This document shows, piece by piece, positions 55,601 to 64,000 of a DNA stretch of 64,000 bases. The notes under the pieces are model-generated. The model had not been told where the DNA came from and ran no database searches. It saw only the letters and a program-made list of their open reading frames with translations. Position numbers and translations under genes: made by a program. The DNA comes from Lactifluus volemus (taxonomy: Eukaryota; Basidiomycota; Agaricomycetes; Russulales; Russulaceae), in the NCBI GenBank assembly GCA_022376515.1, contig WTXI01000001.1, positions 62,001 to 126,000 of the forward strand, read 5' to 3'. The number at the start of each line of letters is the position of its first letter. Position 1 is the first letter of the stretch.

Positions 55601-56227
55601 GAGGGACGCAAATTGCTCTACTGGAAGTGTTTCCCCAGCCAGAAATGCAGCATTTGAAGGAGTGTCCACCTTTGCCTGAATGACAGTGTGTCCATCCCTG
55701 ATGAAGTTGAGGGTGTCCCTCACAATAGAGATAGTGAAAGAGTGATGCATTGTGAGATATAGGACAGAGAACAGAATCCTGGAGAGGGAGGGAACATATA
55801 GCACATTTGTGAACTCTAGAGGTGCCATCTCCTGCCCATCCACCACAGGATTGAAGCGAACCGACCCAACACCTTCAGAATACAGCACAGATCCATCAGC
55901 TAGGCAAATGGGGATCCTGTGGGGCACCAAATTTTGCAGCCAATGATGGTTGAATGTCATATGAGCTGAGGCGCCAGTGTCTGCATTCCAGGAGGTGTGA
56001 GAATGAGGAATAGGTGTGGCAGAGAAGAGAGCACTTGCAGAGGCAATGGAAGCATTCTGAGGCGCAGCAGGAGCAGACTGAGAGTCAGTGGAAGCAGGGG
56101 CAGCAGTAGAGGGCAAGGGAGAGCCAAATTGACGAGTCAACTTCTCCTTGAGGAAGATAACAACTAACCTGCAGTGGAGAGAATGAGACTGAAGTCCCCA
56201 AAACTCCGTCCACTGCAGTAAAGGCAA
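52609..56227 (-). pseudogene. Ty1/copia pol (protease, integrase, RT, RNase H), frameshifted, gag deleted
   Basis: In order on the minus strand: protease NADTGASAHMT; integrase zinc region HRRLCHQH and CEACKAGK; catalytic HSDLHGPV, DDKGGEY, QQNGVAERANRT; a Ser/Pro-rich linker; RT with GSRWFFKVK, VDISHAYLNG, SLYGLKQAGRVW and FVDDITLA; RNase H with SDHGGNSD, ALSTTEAEHIAAVEAGKE and a DMATDIFTKAL end. Frameshifts lie near 54168 (before the RT) and 53312 (between RT and RNase H). About 1200 codons remain. Upstream the frame runs straight into the truncated 5' LTR, so gag and the primer-binding site are gone. It is otherwise well preserved, hence fairly young. Confidence 0.9.
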
Positions 56228-56307
56228 ACCTGACTAAGCATATACTAAATAAGGAAGGCAAATAGTCACAGAACCGTTGGGCTGACACTACAGTAGCCCA
56301 AATAACA
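56160..56307 (-). mobile_element. Ty1/copia 5' LTR, truncated and fused to pol
   Basis: Minus-strand TGTTATTTGGGC...CACTGCAGGTTAGTTGTTATC stops in mid-LTR and continues into LKEKLTRQFG of the protease-proximal coding region. The outer flank is GTTAT, which does not match CCACC at the other end. Confidence 0.8.
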
Positions 56308-56312
56308 GTTAT

Positions 56313-56755
56313 GAATCAATTGTTGGTATCTTCATCTCCAGTTATGAGATCTTTTTATCATTGTTGTATTAACCACACAGTGGACACTAACAAAAGGATG
56401 ACTGATTCATGTGAAATTATGACACTGGCTGCTCCCACACACTATACCATGTAACAATACATAGAAAACTTTACTGCCCCATCATCATCTCTGTGTTATG
56501 AATGTGGAATGAATGGCCCGAATGGGCTTGATTTGCTCATTTTCATTTGTGTGACATCCTCCTTTAATTAGTGTTTGACATGGGTCGTGTTAGTGTTATA
56601 ATTCTGACATCAGCTGAGTTTCAACCTTAGCTCATCATCCACATTGTTCACATTTCATCCACCCTTATTGTATCATAGACTAGCCAAACTACGTAGACAA
56701 TTTGTACCTACACTACAAGTACATACAGTCTCACACACTAGCCTTGGGTGTATAA
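56313..56755. other. Stretch without recognisable gene
   Basis: AT-rich; nothing supported. Confidence 0.4.
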
Positions 56756-56759
56756 ATAG

Positions 56760-56990
56760 TTGTTGTGTAGCAGACCAATAGATTAAGCTCTCTTACCCAT
56801 TTTGTGTCCAAGCGTCTGAGTTTGAATTTCCTGCAAGAGGTTGGGGTATACCCGCTGGGTTTGCAGGTAGGGTATCCTTGGGTCAGGGTCTCGGGTATGA
56901 ATTTGCTGACCCAAGCCAAACCTGTACCCCATAGCATGGGATTCATACCCACAGCTTGGGTATTTCTCACTGGGGGTGCCTTATTTAGAT
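56760..56990 (+). repeat. Possible second SINE-like type: tRNA-like head plus GGGTA body
   Basis: TAGCAGACCAATAG could be a box A and GAGTTTGAATTTC a box B, about 50 bp apart. A body of GGGTA, GACCC and TACCC words follows from 56845. The head differs from that at 57985, so it would be a separate lineage. Confidence 0.35.
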
Positions 56991-57059
56991 TGTCATCTAC
57001 ATTACTACATCTGTATTATTTATAATTATCTCTTTGTGTCACTAAACAATGCCGCAACC

Positions 57060-57500
57060 CTGGTGGAGGCAAGTCTGAGTCTGGAAGCGGCGGGGAAAGT
57101 GTTAGAAGGGAGGAGGCTGTGCCACATGCCAGTCGCAGGTGTCAAGTGCACAGATGGTCGCAACAGTGCTGTCAGCATGATCCTGATGCCAAGGATGTCG
57201 ACATGGTGAGACTCTAAGTTTAGAAGAGGTAGGGGAAGTGGTAGAGGGGAGGCAGCCATCCACAAGCTGGTCACAAGCATAAGGTGCTCGGGCAGTTGCA
57301 ATGGTGCCGCCAGTGTGATCCTAGCATGATCCCAACACCAAGGACATTGATACAGTGTGGCTCCGAGTCTGGAAGGGGCAGGGGAAGTGGTGGAGAAGAG
57401 GAGGCTGTCTACAAGCTGGTCCCAGGTGTAGGGCACTCTGGTGGTTGCAATGGTACCACCAGCACGATCCTGATGCCAAGGACATTAATGTGGAGCGATG
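57060..57500. repeat. Tandem repeat, period 141-149 bp, three units
   Basis: GTCTGGAAG(C/G)GGC(G/A)GGGGAA recurs at about 57078, 57219 and 57368, and GATCCTGATGCCAAGGA(C/T)(A/G)T near each unit end. A single related monomer lies at 25296-25335. Confidence 0.65.
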
Positions 57501-57509
57501 GGAACCATC

Positions 57510-57980
57510 CCTCATCAAAGGGACCAAAGGGGAACAAAGGGAGGGCAAGAAAGTTAGAAACCAATAAAAGAAAACTACAGAAAGGTTAGAAAAATTAGTG
57601 AGGTGGAAGAGCAGAGGTAACATACCTAGCAACACCTGATAGAGAAGCACCCTTCAGGCATCCCAAGATCCCTCCAACATGATCATAATATAAGAGGCAG
57701 AGGCAAAGCAGGAGCAGGAGGAGAGAGAGCACCAGAAGAGAGGCGCTTTAGCCTCTGATAGATAATACACTGGAAAACCACTGGAAAATGAGGGGTGTTG
57801 TTGACAGCAGAGGCAGTGGCAAGGTGACAGCCTGAGAGCAAGGGGACAAAAAATCACACAGGTGTGACAGGCAAGGCCAGCGGGGGAAGACAATGCTGTG
57901 ACAGTGATGACATAACAAAGGGGACAAAAAAAAAAGACTGAAGCAAGTGGCTATTGAAGTAAGCCATAAGAGTGCAGGCA
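57510..57980. other. Stretch without recognisable gene
   Basis: No supported exon or repeat boundary. Confidence 0.4.
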
Positions 57981-57984
57981 GTTC

Positions 57985-58235
57985 CAGCCTTGATGGTGTA
58001 ATGGTAAAGTAGTAATTTGCTTAAGTCACTGTGTGTACAGGTCGAGGGTTTGATTCTGTAAATGTGCAATTACGTTATTACTGATCTGCAGCTAAGCCTG
58101 TGGGATTGTGGGAAACCCATAACCAAACCTGCAGGAAACCTATACCCGTGCCTGGGGTACAGGTTTTTCCAGGGTATGGGTACGGGTACCTCTAGAGATA
58201 CCCCAGGGTTACTCTTGTCAATTACAACCTTTAAT
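57985..58235 (+). repeat. tRNA-headed SINE-like repeat, plus copy
   Basis: TGATGGTGTAATGG (box A) at 57991 and GGGTTTGATTCT (box B) at 58046 are followed by GTGCAATTACG, then GGGTA/TACCC words. The end GATACCCCAGGGTTACTC is very close to the end of the 1290-bp hAT-like element, linking the two repeat classes. Confidence 0.5.
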
Positions 58236-58354
58236 AAGTGTCAAATTGTGGAAAGGACTACATATGTTAGAACCTATTCTACATATCAACACCAATGGCT
58301 CATGTCGCCTGTATAATCTGTGTGGTATAATATATTTTTTGTGTGAACATTTCA

Positions 58355-58481
58355 TAGCTAGGGTTGTAAATAGAATTGTAACATCTGTACATGATATGCT
58401 AAGTACAATATGCAAAAGCCAATGTGAATGCATTCAACACTACAAGTTCTGGTTAATTGAATAGTGTTTGTTTGCATGTGG
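58355..58481. repeat. Dispersed repeat shared with 29617-29905, cut by the gypsy LTR
   Basis: GCTAGGGTTGTAAAT then AATTGTAACATCTGTACATG to TTTGCATGTGG, where the gypsy LTR starts; the other copy continues TCAACATTACTAG. Confidence 0.55.
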
Positions 58482-58996
58482 TGTTACAGAATGCAGGACA
58501 CGTTGGACCCTATGCTTCCCTAACCGCTTACTCATCTCTGATGATGTCCCTTTCCATGCATTCCTATTGTGCTGACTGTTCTATTGTTGTATGTTCCTAT
58601 TGTTTGTCTTGTTTCGTCCAGTGTTATTGTCTCAAGTCCCTATTGTCTTTCGATTGCTATTGTTCTTGCTCCTTGCTTATTGTCTATCCCAATTTGGTAC
58701 AACAATTAGCATAACTTGTATAAGTAGGCCTCAGCTGGTAGCTTGTACCCCAGCTTTGGCTTTAACCTGAATCCACTAGCTTCACTCTCCTCTGAACCAG
58801 AATGGTCCTCTCCTCATTCCCCTCTTCTCTCTTATCCTCCTAAATGCCCTAATAAGGCCTTTGAAGCTTGGTGGGTGTGCTATAACACCCCAGGACTCTG
58901 CATGTTGTTGCCTTGGTGCAACCCTGAGTCCAGGTTTTCGGAGAGACCAGAACAACCGAACCCTTGTTGGGACCCGGCCCCAGTGGAGCTGTAACA
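58482..58996 (+). mobile_element. Ty3/gypsy 5' LTR (515 bp)
   Basis: TGTTACAGAATGCAGG...GGAGCTGTAACA. A TATAAGTAGG-like promoter is at 58718. Three solo LTRs in the window (10238, 19547, 49615) belong to this family. The expected right-hand partner LTR is not in the window as such. Confidence 0.85.
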
Positions 58997-59023
58997 AAAG
59001 CCAAAGCTCTTACCCACCAGTGT

Positions 59024-60953
59024 ATGTCCACCTGGGACTACCTATAACGACCAGACTACATCCGGATCAAGGAATTGTTGATCGACGCACACCTAAACAA
59101 GAACACTGCTGTACGAGGGTACTATCAGTCAAGAGGAATAGAAAGGTGGTGCTGGAAAGAAGCACTCATCTCCTGTTCGCACACGATCGAGCACCTGGAA
59201 CAAATAATAGGTGCAGGAACAGAGTTGTTCCAATCTGAACAAGGAAACACATTGATCCTCTACCTACCAGGGGATCACATCACCTTCCATACGCAAGGCT
59301 GGACAGGAATAATGACAGGTCTTTAATTGTCATCTGGGATACCAACGAAGGGTCATCCCCAGAGAGGACGACGACCTAACATGCAAACAGAAAGGAAGCA
59401 TCAGATTCTTGGAAGATAGGAGACAGACACACCAACTGTACCAGAAACCAACAGCCTACCATTCCTATCACGAGGAAGAAGGATCAAGAACCAAGTACAG
59501 ATCTCCCTGTGAATTCATCAATAACCGTTGGTACAACATCTATTGGGCAAACAGCGATTATTGGACCGACCCCACCATGAAGTTCACCAAATATGACTAC
59601 ATCCTCAATGAACTAGCCCTCTCCCCCTCACTACAACCATCAGAAGCAAGCGAGGATGAGAGTGAAGATGAAGGTGGAGCAACATCACCTCAACAAGACT
59701 CAGCGGAAGCAAACTCCTCCTCTGAAGACAACCAGACCAGAGAGCCCCCACCTACACAGGAAAATGAAGAACCCAGAATAATTACTCCAGTCACCCCCAT
59801 AGACCATGCCATGAGCACCCTTAGCATCACCTCGCCAACACCTATGTTCACTCACTCAGTGACCTTGACCCAGCCAGTGCAAACCACGGTGGCAGCGGGA
59901 CCAAGCCAGAGTGGTGGTGGTGGAGGCGGTGGTGGTGGAGGGGGAGGCGCAGCAGCTGCAGCAGCTGGAGCCCAACCAGTTGCCCCTCTAAGGAATGGCC
60001 TGAAAGGAATACTGCCCACACCATTCAAAGGAGATAAAAGCCTATATGACGTCTTTAAAACAGAATGGAGAATGTACAAAGCCATCAACCGAAACCACGA
60101 TGACATGCTTATTCCCTACAATTGCATCATGACAATGTTGGGAATGGTCAAAGGGCCTCTGGTGTTGGCATGGGTACAAGACTACTTGGACACAATCGAA
60201 CAAGAAGTGGTCCAACATGGAGAAAATGCAGAAATCCTATGGGTAAACTTTGAGGATGCCCTAGACAACACCTTCAAGGATACCAATGAAGAAGATGATG
60301 TGATCATGAAGTTAGAACACCTGGAGATGAAGAAAGGAAACTTGACCCAGTATACCGCCGACTTTAACCGCCTCAGGAAAAAGGCAGGATGGGACACCGA
60401 CAGCAATGGCACCATCAGAATATACAAAAGGGGGCTAGACCTGGGGCTCCTCACCAGCATGCTCAAACAAGTAGGTGTAAACCCAACAACTCTGCGAGGG
60501 TGGCAAGAGCTGGCCACTAAACATCACGATGCCTACCAACAGCTAAAATACAAAATCAGTTTCAGGAAAGACATCCCTAGGTGGGCCAGCCAACTCATGG
60601 CAAAGAAGAAGGAAACTGTCCCCCAGAAAGACCTCTGGGCCATGGACATTGATGTCACTAGAACTGACTCCACAAAAGTGGATAAAAAGCAAAGGCTGAG
60701 AAGGGAAGGGCGGTGCTTCTTCTGTAAAGAACAAGGCCACCTCTCCAGGGACTGTCCTAAAAAGAAAGGACAAAACAATCCCAAACCACCACAGCAACCC
60801 AGGGCCAGAGCCAGCAAGAAGGAGGATGATGAAACCACACAAGTCAGGGACGACGATGACCCTATCCAGATGCTCAGGAGCATCAGAGCCAAAATTGAAA
60901 AGGGAGCCTTCAACAGAGCCTTGGATGGACTGGTAGAAGAAGAGGATTTTTGA
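59024..60953 (+). pseudogene. Ty3/gypsy gag (about 640 codons, broken near the start)
   Basis: From ATG 59024 a TAA comes after seven codons, then the frame DYIRIKELLIDAHLNKN ... YLPGDHITFHTQGWTGI runs to a frameshift/stop near 59322. From 59409 the frame is open for 514 codons: RRQTHQLYQKP, an acidic Ser-rich region, a Gly run (59927-59955, about 12 Gly) followed by Ala, the capsid-like domain (PFKGDKSLYDVFKTEWRMY, FEDALDNTF, LTQYTADFNRLRKKAGW) and the CCHC knuckle CFFCKEQGHLSRDC. The stop is TGA 60951-60953. Gag would form the particle that packages the RNA. The fragment at 40640-41075 keeps the damaged part open. Confidence 0.85.
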
Positions 60954-63625
60954 ATGGCTCAACCCGTGCAGCCTGGGTTCGAGCCCGTCTTACTCAAATA
61001 TGTCGTGTCTCGAGAACCAATACACTGGACGTTCCCCTATCGTTCACAAGTGCAACTAAGATGGCTGCCGAAAAGGCACTACTTGACAGTGGTGCCACCG
61101 AGAATTTCATTGACTCAAGAATGGTGGAAAAATTAGGCCTAGGATCAATAGACCTCTAAGAGCCATGAACTGTGTTTAACGTAGATGGAACAGAAAATCA
61201 AGATGGCAAGATCATGAGCTACTGCCTCCTCAACATCTTGAAGGGAAGGAAGGAGGCAGCACAAACCTTCTTTATCACAAACTTAGGTGAAGACCGAATT
61301 ATCTTAGGATACTCCTGGCTACGAGAGTTCAACCCCCAAATCAATTGGAAAGAAGGAAAGATTTGGGAACCACCTATCAAACTCTCCACCACAGGGCGAA
61401 GCTGGAAGCTAAAGTGGGCCGTGTGCAAAATAAAGGCATGCAAGACAAGTTTCAGCCAACAGTGGGCACAACGAGAGGGAAAGGGACAAGGCAAGGTGAC
61501 AGTTCCAGAAATACACCAAAGTTTCTCAGAAGAAGAGGCAAAGCGTTTCCCCCTTCATGCCCAGAAGACCTTGTTATCACGCTTCTACCAGATGCCCCAA
61601 AAACCATCAATTGCAAGACGTACAAGTTAATGGCAGAAGAGACCAAGTCCATGAGGACGTTCCTCACAGAACAGCAGGCCAAAGGCTACATCACAAGGTC
61701 AAAGTCCGCATGGTCCAGCCCCTTCTTCTACATCAAGAAGCAGGATAGGAAATTAAAACCCATCTATGACTACAGAAAAGTGAATGAATGGACAGTGAAG
61801 GATGTGTACCCCCTCCCCCGTATCAACACCATCTTTGATCAGATGGGAGACACTAAACTAATGTCCAAATTTGACATTAGAGATGGGTACTACAACATTC
61901 GAATCCACCCAGACAGCCAATGGATCATGGCGGTAAAAACAGATGAAGGGCTGTTTGAAGCTAAAGTCATGCCCTTTGGACTGTGTAATGCACCAGCTGC
62001 CTTCCAGAGAATGGTGGACCGCATCTTCGCCAATCTAAAAAAGAAATACCCCTGCTGGGTCCACCGGTACCTGGATGACTTCCTCATCATGACCCCTGAC
62101 GACCCAGAACTGCACGATCAAATCACCAGAGAGTACCTAGAGATCCTGGAGAAGGAATCACTCTTCTTGAAACCAGAAAAATGCCAGTTCGCCAGGAAAG
62201 AGATGAGTTTCTGGGATATGTTATCAACCAAGGTACCATCCGCATCACCCTAGCAAGAAGCATGGGCTAGCAGACTGGCCATGTCAGCTAAAATCAGTGC
62301 AGGAGGTCCGCAGCACACTTGGGGTCTTGGGCTACCAGCGGCAGTTCATCCCTGGGTTTGCAAACATTGCTAGACCTCTGACCAACCTATTGAAGAAAAT
62401 GACCAAGTTCGAATGGATAGAAGAATGCACTAGAGCCGTGGATCAGCTAATCAATGCAGTTACCAGTGATCCTGTTCTGCAGAGACCTAACCTGGCTAAG
62501 CCATTTGTTCAAGAAGTCGACGCCTCGCAATATGCTAGTGGAGCAATCCTCTACCAACCAGATGAAGATCAGAAGCTGCGCCCAGTAGGGTACTACTCCC
62601 GAACGTTCAACCAAGCTGAAAGAAACTACGATATCCATGATCGGGAGCTGTTAGCAATGATTTAAGGACTAGAACATTGGCGACACCTCCTGTTGAGCTC
62701 CCCACATGTCATCACAGTTGTCAGTGACCATGCCAATCTCCAGTACTACCAAGAGGCCCACAAAATCAGCAGAAGGGTGGCACACTACATTCCAAAGATG
62801 GCAGAGTACAACATGAAAATCATACACCAGCCAGGAAAGACTAACAAAGCCGACCCATTGTCATGATGACCTGGGTGCAACCAGGGGGAGAGCGATCATG
62901 AAGATGTGCTAGTTCTACCCCCAGAACTCTTTGTACACCTCTTCACCGAAGAACAGTCGTTGGAACAAGAAGTGGAGTGTGCCCAAGAAAAACACCAGCA
63001 ACAGTTGGAGGAATGGACAAAAACAGAGGGAGTGCAAAAGTACCAAATGCACTTTGGGACCAAGTGGTATCACCATGACCGACTAGTGGTCCCAGAAGAC
63101 CCTGCAGTGCAGCGAAGCATCTTACAAATGTATCATGATCACAAAACAGCTGGGCACCCTGGGATTCTAAGGACCTGGTCCATGATTGCCAAAGATTACT
63201 GGTGGCCCACTATGAGGACCCAGATATGTGCAAGGGTGTGCCACCTGTCAAAGCACCAAGAGCGGCACTACCAGACCCAAGGTCCCACTAGTAACCATTC
63301 CCCCAAAACAGAACCATGCATCTTACTCGACGATTGCACTAGACCTGATCACAGACCTTCCAGAGTCACAGGGTTATGACAGCATCCTGACGATCACAGA
63401 CCACGACTGTAGCAAAGCAACATTCTTTATCCCCTGCAACAAGACCATTGACAGTGAGGGAATTGCGAAATGCTACACCAAGGAAGTATTCCCCCATTAC
63501 AGCCCTCCAAAGCGGGTGATCTCAGATCGCGACCCACACTTTGCCTTGAAATGGACTAAGGAGCTATGCCGGCAGTTGGGCATTGACCAGAATATCAGTA
63601 CGGTGTATCACCCTCAAACCAATGG
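60954..63625 (+). pseudogene. Ty3/gypsy pol (protease, RT, RNase H, integrase), broken and truncated
   Basis: The protease block ALLDSGATENFIDSRMVEK is followed by stops at 61157 and 61166 and by ILGYSWLREFNPQINW. A frameshift near 61550 leads to the RT: KLKPIYDYRKVNEWT, KFDIRDGYYNIRI, MPFGLCNAPAAFQ and YLDDFLI. A one-base loss near 62212 (GYVINQG expected) leads to RNase H (VQEVDASQYASGAIL, YDIHDRELLAMI, then TAA 62662). Two adjacent TGA codons at 62864-62869 replace CGA CGA. Integrase has HHDRLVVP and GHPGILRTW, a frameshift near 63222 before CATCQSTKSG, then DLITDLPESQG, ISDRDPHF and YHPQTNG, where an LTR begins; the catalytic Glu is lost. No chromodomain is visible. Confidence 0.88.
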
Positions 63626-64000
63626 TGTTATGGAATGCAGGACATGTTGGACCTTATGCTTCCCTAACTGACTTACTCATCTTGATGACATCCCTTCCAC
63701 ATCGCTTCTATTGTGCTGACTGATTCTATTGTCTTGACTCCCTATTGTCTGTCCTGTTTTGTCCAGTGTTATTGTCCCGAGTCCCTATTGTTTGCGTTCC
63801 CTATTGTTCTTAACCTTGTGCTTATTGTCCACCCCAGTTTGGTAGAACAATTAGCATAGACTGTAAGGTAGGCTTCATCAGGTTCCCGCATGGTTTATGT
63901 AAGCATCGAGACCACTGTTGAGCATCACGAGCTCCTCAGCCACAACTCAAAAAAATAACAATCTAGCAAATAGGATAGAAAGTATAGTTCAGTAGCTTTG
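63626..64000 (+). mobile_element. Ty3/gypsy LTR inserted in the integrase, runs to window end
   Basis: TGTTATGGAATGCAGGACATG begins directly after the integrase YHPQTNG codons. It follows the LTR at 58482 to about 63868, then differs (GCTTCATCAGGTTCCCGC), so it is either a divergent LTR subtype or a recombinant. The left flank is AATGG; its partner would be outside the window. Confidence 0.65.

Noticed and set aside
57985..58063. Functional tRNA gene
   Set aside because: Box A and box B are degenerate, the acceptor stem does not pair, and the sequence is part of a repeat.

Overview
The window looks like a transposon graveyard from a basidiomycete fungus, probably an Agaricomycete with a large genome. 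The evidence is introns of 43-57 nt with GTATGT/GTGAGT donors, a Tc1/mariner transposase of the mushroom type, Ty3/gypsy and Ty1/copia elements, a fungal Helitron, and almost no intact host genes. The species cannot be named from the sequence. There are no bacterial features: no operons, CRISPR arrays or rRNA. Most long open frames in the CT-rich stretches are compositional shadows and are not annotated as genes.

Layout. 1-656 is the 3' end of a real, spliced F-box gene. 1.2-3.8 kb is a poly(A)-tailed retroposon carrying a zinc-finger ORF but no reverse transcriptase, with a 1290-bp hAT-like element inserted near its start codon. 4.3-6.0 kb is a tRNA-headed SINE-like repeat split by a CT-rich TIR element. 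6.6-7.6 kb is a solo LTR with target duplications. 8.5-9.5 kb is a Tc1/mariner transposase pseudogene with two recognisable introns. 9.7-12.9 kb (minus) is a decayed multi-exon gene of a PB1-like/SAM-like family, split by a second retroposon that itself holds a gypsy solo LTR. 13.2-21.7 kb holds four more retroposon copies, one opened by another copy and by a hAT-like element that carries a solo LTR. 21.9-30.5 kb has tandem repeats, an XRN1-like gene relic and motif-rich non-coding repeats.

From 31.3 to 48.1 kb two nearly identical 1290-bp elements face each other as inverted repeats. Their 8-bp flanks do not match within a copy but match perfectly between copies, and two halves of one copia integrase lie just outside the two junctions in opposite orientation. 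Together these show that the 14.27-kb block between them (Helitron remnant, copia LTRs, copia 3' end, pogo-like and gypsy gag relics) has been inverted by recombination between the two elements. 48.1-51.0 kb holds copia relics, 51.2-52.3 kb (minus) a pogo-like transposase relic, 52.3-56.3 kb (minus) a gag-less copia element, 57-58.5 kb repeats, and 58.5-63.6 kb (plus) a gypsy element with LTR, gag, protease, RT/RNase H and integrase, cut short inside the integrase by another LTR.

The strongest candidates for something undescribed are (i) the retroposon family with a C2HC zinc-finger ORF and no RT, present in at least six copies with 12-18-bp target duplications; (ii) a class of non-autonomous elements whose ends are packed with one short motif in both orientations, the motif differing from element to element; and (iii) the inversion itself, with its footprint readable at base level.
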